Positions 42,778-52,622 of a stretch of DNA of 57,386 nt are shown here, in pieces (positions within the stretch are counted from its first letter, which is position 1; the number at the start of each line of letters is the position of its first letter). Where the stretch lies: assembly GCA_003478935.1 (NCBI GenBank), contig QUFP01000031.1, positions 1 to 57,386 of the forward strand, written 5' to 3'. The stretch is from Firmicutes bacterium AF25-13AC. GTDB taxonomy: Bacteria > Bacillota > Clostridia > Lachnospirales > Lachnospiraceae. The translations under genes were made by a program, and so were the position numbers. The notes below the pieces were generated by a model. It saw nothing but the letters and a program-made list of their open reading frames with translations, had not been told where the DNA came from and ran no database searches.

Positions 42778-45700
42778 TCAAACCTCCAAATCCTTTTTAT
42801 GCTCTTTCTGTTTATCTTTCGGCTGCTGCGCCGCCTGTTTCTTGTATTCGTCCAGCTTCTTCAAAATGGACGGTTTTTTCTGCGGCTGTTCCCGTTTCTC
42901 GGCTTTTACCGCTTTTGCAAGGTCGGTAACGGAAATCGCTTCCCCCGCCTTTGCCCGCTGCTCAAAATCCGCGACGGTGGGCGTTTGCGGCGTATTATTG
43001 ATAAGCCCGTCAAAATTGTTGTCGTTCTGCTCTATGGTGTCCTCGACGTGCTTTAAGGGATTATCCCGCTGCGGCTGCTCGGCGGCTATGGCATAAGCCT
43101 GTGTGCCATTTCCCATAATGAGATACTTCCCGTCCTCCGACGCATGATGAAAACCAAAGCCCGCCGCTTCGATCTGTTCACGGCTCATATCGGTAATATG
43201 AAAATTGCCCCTCGGCGTTCTAACGGTTTCACCCGTCAAAAGGCTGTCGGGGGTCGCTTCCGGCTGCTGCTTTTCAAGCTGCCCGTCCTTGTAGGAATAT
43301 CCTTGCGCCGCGATTGCTTCAAGGGTCTTGCCCGTAACGTCGCCATAAATCCGCTTGTCTGCGTCAACCAGCATTTGCAAAGTGTCTTGTACGGTGTCGG
43401 ACAAGGCTTGCTGCTGTTCGGGCGGCAGCTTGTCAAATACGGGGGTCTGCTGCTCCTGCAAAAACTCCGGCACTTGCTGAAAACCGATACTGTCTACATA
43501 GTGGGCGGTGTCCTCGTCGTTCTGATGAAGCACAACAATGTCGGAAACGGAAAGGCTATGCCCCTTAAAGTCGGCGGGGTGGTCGATATTAAACCTTTCC
43601 CAAATGTCGCCCAGCGTCATATCCTTTGTAAGCGGTGCAGTATAGACGAGTTCATAATTTACCCGGTCAATGGTAAGTCCAGCCGCTTGCAGACGGTCAT
43701 AAGGCTCAAAGCGCAAGTCCCTTGTTTCGTCCCCGCGCTTTAACTGATAAATGGAAAAGGTATCGCCCTGCTCCTGCTCGGCTTGCCGCTGCTGCTGCAA
43801 CTCGGTAAAATGCCCCTCAATCTCGGTAATGAGTTCCTTTGCGGTGGTCTGTATTGTTTCAAGGGACGCTTTTAACTCGGTCATTTCCTTGCCGCTGCTC
43901 CAACCAGCCACATAGCCGAAAGAGTAATCGGAAGTATCAAGGCCGAAATGCTGGCAAACCGTATAAGCGACGCTTTCCGCTTCTACCTCGCAGGTATGGC
44001 GGTCAACGCGGTTTTGCTGCTCCGGCGGGGCGTTTAAGTCTACGTCGTGCAGCTTCGCATGGGCGATTTCGTGAATGGCGGTCTTTACCGCCTGTAATTC
44101 ACTCACGCCCTCTTTGATTGCAATACGCTTGTCGGTCAAACTGAAATACCCATTTGCGCCGTTTGTGATCTGCTCAAATGCAATCGGGACGGGGGACGCT
44201 TTTTCAAGGGCGGCGAAAAAATCCTCGTACTGCTCCACATCGGCAAGCAGCGGTTTAACGGAAAGGTCGGGAAACTCCTTGCCCTCGGTCTGCGAAATAT
44301 CAAAGACGGTTATAACCTTAAAGGCGGGGACGGTGATTTCCTTTTCTTCCTTTACCACTTTTCCCTCGCGGTCAAGCATGGGCTTTCTCGTTTCGGGGTC
44401 GATTTTATCAACCAGCTTTTTCACCTTGTAGGGCGCGGGGGCAAAGATTTTAATGCCTTTCTCGCCTTTCTTTACATGGCGGTCAAACTCCTTTTCCCAT
44501 TGACGGAAGCCATTACCAAATTGCCGCCCTGCATAGCAATTAGGATAGTGTTATTCAAACTATAATCATGGAACTTTGACATAGCGGTTAGAAACTCTTT
44601 GTAGCGGTCGCTGTCAAAAATCGCCTGTACGCCCTGTTCCAAACGCGCGGTGATCTCCTTTACCTTTTCGGCGGGCTTTTCGGAAGTAAGGATAATGGGG
44701 ACGACGGGGCGGGGCTGCTGCGGCTCTGCGGCCTGTGCGTCTGCTTGCTGCGTTTCGGCTGCGTCCATATAGGCTTTGTCCTGTTCGCCGCGCTCCGGCT
44801 GCGGGTAACTCATAATGCGGTATTCTTCCGGCACTTCGCGCCCCTCAAACTGCCGTTCCCACTCGTCGCCGCTTTCCACGATATAGCCGTACTCGGTAAA
44901 CGCGCCTTTTTCCTGCGCGGCAGCGTTCCTGCCAAAAGTAGAAAGGTCAATGCCGCCTTTCCATTCTTCGGGCATTTGTACCATGCCGGATTGATTTAAG
45001 TAATAGTCGCCCAAATCGTGGTAGTTATGTACTTCGGGGATATGGACGTAAAAATCCACGTTGTAGGTGAAGTCAATTACCTGTCCAATATTTGCAAGCC
45101 CGTTTTTCTGCTGCAAAGCTGCGTTCAGCTTGCCAACCTCGGCGGGGTCAAGCTGTTCGAGCCGCGCCGCAAGAAAATTGAGTTCGTCCACGTCGGCGGC
45201 GCATACCATTTCATAAGGCAAGGCAATATGTTTCTCCGGGTCGTCGGAATAGCCGCGAATGGAAAAATCCTGCGGGTTGTCGGCGGTAATGCCGACGTTC
45301 CGCATAGCTTCGTGCAACTGCTCCTTTGTGGCGGGCATATCCAACCAATAGCCGCCGGGGTCGCCCGCGTCAAAGCGGCTGCGGTTGCCTATCATAATAG
45401 AAAACTGTTCGCTCATGTGTTCACGCTCCTTTTCCTGCCCGGTATTTTCGGGGATAGCTGCCGCCTGTTGCTGCTGCGGGGGTTCTTCGCCCTCTATGGT
45501 GTAGTCCGGCATGAGCATACCGTTTACTTTGAAATAGTCGGCGTACTCCTGCGGGATAGGCGGGGAGATTTCCGTAAACAAGCGGTCATACGCTTTGATA
45601 CGCCCATTCAGATACTTTTCCATAGCTGCCTTGTCGGTGAAAACCTTTCTATCTTGTCCGGCAATCTTCGCTTGCCCGTTCCTGTTCGGGCTGTTGGTAT

Positions 45701-46127
45701 AAACGCCCCATGTGAGAGAATAGGAGTAAGGGACGCTTTGCTGCTTCTCCCTGTCGTAACGGGTGTTTTCGTAAATGTGGTAATTCATCTGATATACCCG
45801 GTTGCTGCGAATATGGCGGTTATGCTCGGTGGTCTGCCACTCGTTAGCGGTGTGCTGGACGTGCGGCGTTCTCACATATTCAAGTGTTTTATCCAGCAAA
45901 AGCGTTCTTCCCGCCTGTTCTTCCCATGCGGCGGCGCGTTCTTTAAGGTCGTCAAAAATCGCCTGTTCTGCCGCCGCGCTTTCGCTGCGCATGGAAAGTA
46001 GCTGCGCAATCGGCAAGGAAGCATAAGGGGCAATCTCCCTGTCCTTTGCTTCAAAATATATCCGGCGTTCTATCCGCATGGTTTCGGCGGCTTCTAATTT
46101 GTCATGGTCGTATGAGGAATACGGCAT
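42778..46127 (-). pseudogene. ArdA-ArdC-YodL/DUF4316 antirestriction fusion, frameshifted near 44515
   Basis: The first ORF (46127 to 44472) has an N-terminal uncharacterised domain (1-235), an ArdA domain (about 238-455, FSIMIGNRSRFDAGDPGGYW...), and the start of an ArdC N-terminal domain (LEQGVQAIFDSDRYKEFL...FHDYSLNNT). At NLV the frame shifts. The next frame gives NGFRQWEKEFDRHVKKGEKG and continues through a metallopeptidase motif HEIAHAKLH, a YodL domain (FSIYQLKRGDETRDLRFEPY) and a DUF4316-like tail to 42778. One base is missing at about 44,514. ArdA mimics DNA to block type I restriction, and ArdC protects entering single-stranded DNA. The fused protein would be about 1,115 residues. 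Confidence 0.75.
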
Positions 46128-46155
46128 ATTCTTTCATCACGTCCTTTCTCGGTCA

Positions 46156-46255
46156 TATAAGGGTTTGGGACTATCCCAACAAGCAAAATGCCCGCGCTCT
46201 CTATGGGAAGCGCGGGCATTTCTCGCAAACGGGTACTCGTTTGCTGTGCTTGCTA
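46156..46255 (-). repeat. Inverted copy B of the candidate oriT with an inserted hairpin
   Basis: On the minus strand it repeats copy A (40697-40762): TAGCAAGCACAGCAAACGAG, the GCAAACG hairpin, then GCTTGTTGG and TCCCAAACCCTTATA. It is split by an added 11-base stem ATGCCCGCGCT/AGCGCGGGCAT (46189-46219). It lies between the antirestriction and VLP genes. Confidence 0.55.
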
Positions 46256-46621
46256 TGTAGTTGTTTTTATCCGTAAACGCCTGTTTCTCTCGCTTTGGGC
46301 TTTCTGTCTGCGGCGTATCTTTGCCGCGCAATCGGGGCAGTATTTCGCCCGGTTGCTGCCCGCCGCAAACGTGCTGCCGCATACCGCGCAACGCTTCAAA
46401 TCGGTTTCCCCGCTGCGGGTGATCTGTTCGCAAAGCTGCCTGTCGGCGGGTAATACCGCTTCGCGGAAATAGCGGCATAGCAGCGAATAGCTGATACTCT
46501 GCACACAAACGCAAGTTTCCCCGTCGTCCAGCAGCAGACAATTCCCGCAATCGTTGTTTGCACAAGCGGCGCGGGTCATTTTCTTTACGGCGCGGTATTG
46601 CTTTTCATCAAGCCTTATCAT
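46253..46621 (-). CDS. Cysteine-rich VLP-domain protein
   Basis: This 122-residue homolog of the 32,510 gene has CANNDCGNCLLLDDGETCVC and CAVCGSTFAAGSNRAKYCPDC. It overlaps the topoisomerase stop by four bases, so it is coupled to topB. Its function is unknown. Confidence 0.82.
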   Translation of the reverse strand: MIRLDEKQYRAVKKMTRAACANNDCGNCLLLDDGETCVCVQSISYSLLCRYFREAVLPADRQLCEQITRSGETDLKRCAVCGSTFAAGSNRAKYCPDCAAKIRRRQKAQSERNRRLRIKTTT

Positions 46622-48693
46622 TTTCGGTTCTGCTCGACGCGGAAGTTTACATACTTGCCGCCTGTGTCGGCAAGCAGCACAACTCCGTCAAAGGTCTTTC
46701 CCGTCTTGGTCGAGTACATACCTTTGATTTTTACCTTTCCGTCTTTCAAAAGGGCGGCGGCAATCGCCTTTGTGAAAGCCTTTTTGCGCTGCTCAAAAAA
46801 GCGGTCATTCTTCCACATCACAAAGCTGCAAGCCCTGTCGGAGCAGTAAAAGTTTTTCTTGCCCTCGTAAACCGCCGCGCCGCAACGGGGGCAAGTGCCG
46901 ATTGCTTCCCGCTGCGGGGTAAACAGCTTCGCTTTATCCTCGGAAATCGCGGAATAGGTCTTGACAAGCCCCGCTGTCATTTCCTCAATCCCGCGCATGA
47001 AGTCGGCGGGGCTGTCGCTGCCCTTTGCAATCCCGGTAAGGCGCGTTTCCCATTCTGCCGTAAGCTGCGGGGACGTAAGGCTGTCGGGCAGAATAGCGAC
47101 AAGGTTATACCCGTCCTTTGTGGGGATTAGCTTTTTGCCCTTGCGCTCGGCAAAGCCCGCGCTAATGAGTTTTTCAATGATACCCGCCCGCGTCGCGGTG
47201 GTGCCTAACCCTTTGCGCTCCGCGTCCTCCGGCGTGTCCTCCTTTCCCGCACTCTCCATAGCCGAAAGTAACGTATCTTCGGTAAATGCCTTTGGGGGCT
47301 GCGTGTAACGTTCGGAGATCTCCGCTGCCGGATTGTCAAAGGTCTGCCCCTCGGCAAGCGGGGGTAAAACCGCTTCCGGCTCTGCGTCCTCGTCCTGTTC
47401 CCCGGACGCGGCGCGGGATAGTCTTTCAATCTCGCGCCAACCCTCGCAAAGCGTCGTCCTGCCCTTTGCGGTAAAGGTATAGCCGCCGCAAGTGAAAACC
47501 GCCGTAACCGCTTCATACTCATAGGGCGCGGCAACGGCGCAAAGCAGTTTTGCGCACACAAGGGTCATTAGCTTTTTCTCACTTTCGGCAAGGGAAGAAA
47601 AGCCCGTTTTCACAAACTCCGCTGTCGGCAAAATGGCGTGATGGTCGGTTACTTTGCTGTTGTCGCAAATCCTCGCAAGGTCGGCTTGCAGCTTCACGCC
47701 CTGCATAAAGGGGAGAGCAGCGCAAAGGCCGGTGATAAGTTCCTTTGTGCTGCCCTCCATATCGGAAGTGATATATTTGCTGTCGGTGCGGGGATAGGTC
47801 AAAAGCCGTTTTTCATAAAGGGCTTGCGCATAGTCAAGGGTCTGTTTCGCCGTAAACCCATACAAACGGTTTGCTTCCCGCTGCAAGGCGGTGAGGTCAA
47901 ACAGTTTCGGCGGGGCTGCGGTCTTTTTCTCTTTTTTAAGGGAAGTACAAACGGCCTGCGATTTCTCGCAAGCCGCTTTCATCTGCCGCGCCGCCGCTTC
48001 GTCGTCCTGCCTTTCGGAAAGGGCGGCAACGCCGCCAACGTCCAGCCGGACGACATGATATTTCTCTTTCTTAAAGCTGCTGATTGCATAGTCGCGGTTT
48101 ACCAGCATAGCAAGGGTGGGCGTTTGCACTCTGCCGACATTCAATGTTTTATGGTAGAGGATAGAGAAAAGGCGGGTCGCGTTAATGCCAATGAGCCAAT
48201 CGGCCTTTGCTCTGCAAAGCGCGGATTGATAGAGGTTGTCATAGCCGCGCCCGTCTTTGAGATTTGAAAAGCCCTCGCGGATTGCACTTGCTTCCATGCT
48301 GCTAATCCAAAGGCGGGAAAAGGGCTTTTTGCAATTCGCCTGTTCATAGACAAAGCGGAAAATGAGTTCCCCCTCGCGCCCGCTGTCGCAAGCATTGATA
48401 ATCTCGGTAACGTCGCTGCGGTGCATAAGGTCTTTGAGAATGGAAAACTGCTGCTCCTTGCCGCTGGCAACAATAAACTGCCACTCCTGCGGGACAATGG
48501 GAAGATCGTCGTACTTCCATTTACGGAATTGTTCATTGTAGGTCGCCGCGTCTGCAAGGCTAATCAAATGCCCGATACACCACGACACAAGGTAGCCGCC
48601 GCCCTCAAAATATCCGCTGCGCTTTTCATTCGCGCCCATAACGGCGGCAATCGCCGCCCCGACGCTCGGTTTTTCTGCAATTACAAGTTTCAT
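46618..48693 (-). CDS. topB: DNA topoisomerase III
   Basis: This 691-residue type IA enzyme has the N-terminal Toprim domain (LVIAEKPSVGAAIA; ACDSGREGELIFR), GRVQTPTLAMLV, and the catalytic Tyr in LLTYPRTDSKYI. It ends in a zinc ribbon (CPRCGAAVYEGKKNFYCSDRAC). ICE-borne TopB proteins probably help resolve DNA during transfer and replication. It is coupled by ATGA to the genes on both sides. Confidence 0.93.
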   Translation of the reverse strand: MKLVIAEKPSVGAAIAAVMGANEKRSGYFEGGGYLVSWCIGHLISLADAATYNEQFRKWKYDDLPIVPQEWQFIVASGKEQQFSILKDLMHRSDVTEIINACDSGREGELIFRFVYEQANCKKPFSRLWISSMEASAIREGFSNLKDGRGYDNLYQSALCRAKADWLIGINATRLFSILYHKTLNVGRVQTPTLAMLVNRDYAISSFKKEKYHVVRLDVGGVAALSERQDDEAAARQMKAACEKSQAVCTSLKKEKKTAAPPKLFDLTALQREANRLYGFTAKQTLDYAQALYEKRLLTYPRTDSKYITSDMEGSTKELITGLCAALPFMQGVKLQADLARICDNSKVTDHHAILPTAEFVKTGFSSLAESEKKLMTLVCAKLLCAVAAPYEYEAVTAVFTCGGYTFTAKGRTTLCEGWREIERLSRAASGEQDEDAEPEAVLPPLAEGQTFDNPAAEISERYTQPPKAFTEDTLLSAMESAGKEDTPEDAERKGLGTTATRAGIIEKLISAGFAERKGKKLIPTKDGYNLVAILPDSLTSPQLTAEWETRLTGIAKGSDSPADFMRGIEEMTAGLVKTYSAISEDKAKLFTPQREAIGTCPRCGAAVYEGKKNFYCSDRACSFVMWKNDRFFEQRKKAFTKAIAAALLKDGKVKIKGMYSTKTGKTFDGVVLLADTGGKYVNFRVEQNRK

Positions 48694-49421
48694 AGATTAT
48701 CGTCCTCCTGCTCGGTCTGTTCGGTTTCGACTACTTCCGTTTCCTCGTCGTCCTCGTCAAAATCAAGGTCGTCAAGGCTGCTGCTGCCTTTCGCCGCGTC
48801 CTTTTTGGGCTTCAAAATCTTAAAGTAGTAGAACGCGCCGCCGCCCGCTGCGGCAACAAGCAGCACGACAAGCAGAATACCCATGCCGCCGCCTTTTTCT
48901 TCTTCCGGCGGCTGCTCGGTTTCTTCCGGCTCCGGCTCGGCTTCCTTGCCCGCGCACTCGCTCATGTTGACGCTGCAAACGGGACAATCGGTGTTGACGC
49001 TTCCGGCAACGCATTTTTCAGTACAGCTACAAACGGGGGCTTCGGTCTGCCCGTCCTCCATAAGGGCGGTTAAATCCGCTTCGTCCACTTGGTTAAGGAA
49101 ATGGACGGTATTTTCCCCGTCCTCGGCGCGGTCAATGATGATGTAAAAATAGTTTCCGTTTTTCGTAACGACGGTAATAAACTGCTTATCGCCGGACGCT
49201 TCGCCCGTTATGTCGTCCACAAGGCTCATGTTGCCCTCCGGCGTTAAGGGCTGCGGCTCATAGCCGCCCGTCGTTTCTTCCGGCTCGGTTTCGGTTACGG
49301 GGGTAGGCGGCTCGTCGCTCACATCACCGCCGCCCGCAAAAGCGGTAACAGAAAAGCCGCCCATGAGTACAAGGGCGGCAAGCAAAGCGGTAACGCTGCG
49401 GAACAGTTTTTTATGCTTCAT
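48690..49421 (-). CDS. DUF4366-like membrane protein of the conjugation module
   Basis: This 243-residue protein has an N-terminal signal peptide (about 5-28, ending in VTAFAGG), an extracytoplasmic Cys-rich stretch (CSCTEKC...CPVCSVNMSEC), a Pro/Glu-rich segment, one membrane helix (MGILLVVLLVAAAGGGAFYYF) and an acidic tail. It matches the DUF4366 proteins of Clostridial ICEs. The start is ATG 49421, chosen from GAGGAAACCGAAG upstream. Confidence 0.8.
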   Translation of the reverse strand: MKHKKLFRSVTALLAALVLMGGFSVTAFAGGGDVSDEPPTPVTETEPEETTGGYEPQPLTPEGNMSLVDDITGEASGDKQFITVVTKNGNYFYIIIDRAEDGENTVHFLNQVDEADLTALMEDGQTEAPVCSCTEKCVAGSVNTDCPVCSVNMSECAGKEAEPEPEETEQPPEEEKGGGMGILLVVLLVAAAGGGAFYYFKILKPKKDAAKGSSSLDDLDFDEDDEETEVVETEQTEQEDDNL

Positions 49422-49677
49422 CTTCGGTTTCCTCCTGTTCGTCGGTGTAGTCTGCGTCCGGCTGTGGCAAGGCAATTTCGCCGCTGGCGTAAGCGGAGAG
49501 GAACGCGGCAAGCTGCGCCCCGTCAAGGTGTACCGCTTTCACCATTTGAACGATCTGCGCGTTTTCTTCCTCGATTTTCTGCGCTTCAAGGTCTTTCAGC
49601 CTTTTTTGGTATTCAAGGATTTTCGCCCTCGTTTTCTCAATATCCCTTTCGATACGGTCAAGTTTCGTGTTTGCCAT
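49411..49677 (-). CDS. DUF4315-like protein
   Basis: This 88-residue, mainly helical coiled-coil protein (LDRIERDIEKTRAKILEYQKRLKDLEAQK) with an acidic tail matches DUF4315 proteins next to NlpC/P60 genes in ICEs. It overlaps the DUF4366 start by 11 bases. Its function is unknown. Confidence 0.8.
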   Translation of the reverse strand: MANTKLDRIERDIEKTRAKILEYQKRLKDLEAQKIEEENAQIVQMVKAVHLDGAQLAAFLSAYASGEIALPQPDADYTDEQEETEDEA

Positions 49678-49698
49678 AGAAATAAACTCCTTTCAAAG

Positions 49699-51669
49699 TC
49701 AGTTGTAATGTAGCCGCCCATAGGCGTAAAAATGGGATTGCCAATAGCTTGTATCAAGTTTTGCGTATTGTATCGGGTCGCCACAATGCAGCATGACGGG
49801 GCTTCCGTCCCCGTCCTCGCCAACGTAGATACCCACATGAGATACCCCCGGCGTGTCGTATGTACCCGTAAAGAAAACCAAATCCCCCGGCTGCGGGTTG
49901 GAAACGCGGGTTGAAATGTTGTAAAGCCCTTGCGCCCCAAGTCTGCCCGTATTGTATAGGCCGCTGTTCGTCAATACATAACTCACAAAGCCGCTGCAAT
50001 CAAAAGAGGTTTCCGGGGTGCTGCCGCCCCACACATAGGGAAAGCCGACGTATTTATCCGCTTCCTCTATGAGCCGCGCAAACTGTTCATCGGAATTAAG
50101 CAGCGCGGCGGGTACTTCATAATCGGCGGGCGGGTTTTCATAGTATTTAGACACATAGCCGGACGACGGGAACAAATCGGGGCGGTTTCCCAGCGACGAC
50201 ATATACATAGCGTACATGGATAGCTGTTCCTCGCCCATGATGTAGACGGGGACATGGGAAAGGTTGAAGTTTTCCAAATCCACATGGAGAATGTAATAGT
50301 TGTAGGGTACTTCAACCTCATATTCGTTGCCCTCGCTGTCCGTCCTCGTTTCGGTGCGGTATCGTACCTGTACTTCTTCCTCAACGGTCAAGATATACTG
50401 TTTCTCAAAGAGCATTTCAAGGGTGCTTTGCGCTTCATCAAGGGTAAACACGCCCTCATGCAGCGCGGAAAGGATAGAGATTAGCACATAGGGGTCATGC
50501 TCGATCTCGTCCGCGTTCACCCGGTATTCGTCATAGCCGGGGTATTCGCGCTCGATATTATTCAGCATATCTTGTAACTCGGCTTCCATAGCGGCATACG
50601 CGCTTTCCGCGCCTGTAATATCCGCGTCCTCGGAAAGATAGGACGACGCAATTAAGCCGCTGCCGCTGTTGCCGCCAAAGAGGGAGCAAGAGGACAAGCC
50701 GCCGAAAAGCAGAAGCACGATAAAGGCAATCCCGCCCACAAGCAAGCAGCCTTTCCAGTGCCGGACGACAAAGAACGTCGCCCGTTTGGTTTCCTGCGCG
50801 GTTTTCTTCGCCGCCTTTGCGGTGGCTTCGGCGGTCTTTTTCACTTTGCCGCCCGCTTTCAGCGTCTTTGCATACTGCTTTTTAATGCGCTGCTTCTGCC
50901 AAAAACGGGAAATCGGGTTTGAGTGCGCAAGGGCGGGGTTATCGTGCAGCGCCTTTTGATAGAGGAAATCGGCGTTTGCCTTTACCGCCTTTCTCTCGGC
51001 TGCCGCCGCTGCCCGGTAGGGTTTCAGCTTGTGGCTGCGTATGCCGCGCTTTACCGTCCGCGCCGCCATACCGCCCGCTTTCTCGCCCGCAAGTTCTACC
51101 CTGTGCCCGCTTTCCACACCGACATTTTCTTTCTCAACCTCGTAGATTTTCCCATGTACGGTGCTGTTCAACTCCTGCGCCGGACGGGACAAGGGGTTAT
51201 GCCGCAACTTGCCGTTTGGGGGCTTATCCGTCTTTTCAAAGGAAAGGCGCGTCTTTGCCTTGCCTTTCGCTTCGTCAAAAACGCGCTCTTTCTTGATTTT
51301 GGTCTGCTTGGGGATAGCCGCCCGCGCTGCGTCTAAACGGTCTGCCGCTTTCTCGGATTTACGGATAGATTTCTGCAATTCCGGCGTTGCCCGTTCCGCT
51401 TCGGAAAACTGCAAGCGGGAAGTATGGGTTTTTAGCTGCGCCGCGTCAAGGGCTTTTTTCCCTGCGCCCTTTGCCGCTTGCCGTTCAACCTCTGCGCCGA
51501 TACGGTCAACAGCCTTTTCTGCCGCTGCGGTAGGGGCTTGGGAATAGTTTTCCTCCTGCGGCCTTTCGCTGATACTCGTTGTTTCGCCCGTCGTGAGGTT
51601 TTCCGCAACCGCCCCGTCGCGGGTCATTTTCTGCGTTACCTTGTCGGGGGCTTTCCATTCCTTGCTCAA
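49699..51669 (-). CDS. NlpC/P60 cell-wall hydrolase of the conjugation system
   Basis: This 656-residue protein has a long basic, helical cytosolic part (1-280), one membrane helix (about 300-320, CLLVGGIAFIVLLLFGG) and a stalk. It ends in a C-terminal NlpC/P60 domain (about 535-656) with catalytic Cys in FDCSGFV and His in VSHVGIYV. It opens peptidoglycan for the T4SS channel. The start overlaps the methyltransferase stop by four bases. Confidence 0.87.
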   Translation of the reverse strand: MSKEWKAPDKVTQKMTRDGAVAENLTTGETTSISERPQEENYSQAPTAAAEKAVDRIGAEVERQAAKGAGKKALDAAQLKTHTSRLQFSEAERATPELQKSIRKSEKAADRLDAARAAIPKQTKIKKERVFDEAKGKAKTRLSFEKTDKPPNGKLRHNPLSRPAQELNSTVHGKIYEVEKENVGVESGHRVELAGEKAGGMAARTVKRGIRSHKLKPYRAAAAAERKAVKANADFLYQKALHDNPALAHSNPISRFWQKQRIKKQYAKTLKAGGKVKKTAEATAKAAKKTAQETKRATFFVVRHWKGCLLVGGIAFIVLLLFGGLSSCSLFGGNSGSGLIASSYLSEDADITGAESAYAAMEAELQDMLNNIEREYPGYDEYRVNADEIEHDPYVLISILSALHEGVFTLDEAQSTLEMLFEKQYILTVEEEVQVRYRTETRTDSEGNEYEVEVPYNYYILHVDLENFNLSHVPVYIMGEEQLSMYAMYMSSLGNRPDLFPSSGYVSKYYENPPADYEVPAALLNSDEQFARLIEEADKYVGFPYVWGGSTPETSFDCSGFVSYVLTNSGLYNTGRLGAQGLYNISTRVSNPQPGDLVFFTGTYDTPGVSHVGIYVGEDGDGSPVMLHCGDPIQYAKLDTSYWQSHFYAYGRLHYN

Positions 51670-52622
51670 TCTTCATCACCTCCAATCCGCTGTTTTGCAA
51701 GGGTGCAATAGTCGGGGTTTAACTCAATGCCGATATAGCGGCGGGAAAGGTGCTTTGCCGCCGCTGCGGTGGTGCCGCTGCCTAAAAACGGATCAAGGAC
51801 AATCCCGCCCACGGGACAGCCCGCCAAAATGCACGTTTCCGCAAGTTTGGGCGGGTATGCTGCGAAATGCCCGCCATGATACGCGACATTGTTGATCTGC
51901 CAAACGTTGCGACGGCTGCGGACGGGACAAATCAACTCGTCGGCGTATGCGCCCTTTTCGCGGGGGCGGTTGATTTTCTGCGGCTGGTTTTGCCCCGGAA
52001 CAGTAACGTTATACTTGTTTCCTTTGCTAACTCCGCTTTTCAGCCGCCCCGCCGTTGTGGGGGCTATCGGCTCGGCTACTGCTTGCCAATTGTAGTAATA
52101 CTTCTTTGACTTGGTAAGCAGAAACACATATTCATAGCAGCGGGTCGGCCTGTCCCGCGTGCTTTCTGGCATGGGGTTTGTTTTGTGCCAAATGATAGAA
52201 CTGCGCAAATACCAACCGTCGCCCCGCAAGGCAAGGGCTACAAGCCACGGAATACCGATTAAATCTTTGGGCTTACAGCCGGGGGCGCGGTGGTTGAACG
52301 CCACTTGCTGCCCGTTCCTGCCTTTGGGATATTTGGGGTCTTGGTGGTCGGCTTTGCTGCCTGTGCCGCAATAAGTGTCCGCGATATTCAGCCAACAAGT
52401 CCCCTCCGGCGTAAGCACCCGCTTTACCTCATGGAATACCGCCGTAATGCGGGAAACATATTCTTCCGGCGTTGCTTCCCGTCCGATCTGCCCGTCTGCG
52501 CCATAGTCCCGCAAGGCATAGTAGGGCGGGGACGTTACGCAACAATCAACTGCGTTTTCCGGCAAGGTTTGAAGCACCTGCAAGCTGTCGCCGCAATAGA
52601 TTTTGTCCGTTTCTATCCTCAT
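51666..52622 (-). CDS. Site-specific DNA methyltransferase in the T4SS operon
   Basis: This 318-residue enzyme has motif IV TSPPYYALRD (N6-adenine/N4-cytosine type) and the SAM-binding DPFLGSGTT near the C-terminus, the order of the beta class. No partner restriction enzyme is nearby, so it probably marks ICE DNA against host restriction. It is coupled by ATGA overlaps to virB4 and to the NlpC gene. Confidence 0.87.
   Translation of the reverse strand: MRIETDKIYCGDSLQVLQTLPENAVDCCVTSPPYYALRDYGADGQIGREATPEEYVSRITAVFHEVKRVLTPEGTCWLNIADTYCGTGSKADHQDPKYPKGRNGQQVAFNHRAPGCKPKDLIGIPWLVALALRGDGWYLRSSIIWHKTNPMPESTRDRPTRCYEYVFLLTKSKKYYYNWQAVAEPIAPTTAGRLKSGVSKGNKYNVTVPGQNQPQKINRPREKGAYADELICPVRSRRNVWQINNVAYHGGHFAAYPPKLAETCILAGCPVGGIVLDPFLGSGTTAAAAKHLSRRYIGIELNPDYCTLAKQRIGGDED

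Noticed and set aside
45018..46001. 327-residue plus-strand ORF
   Set aside because: It is antisense to the ArdA region, whose reading is supported by domain similarity.
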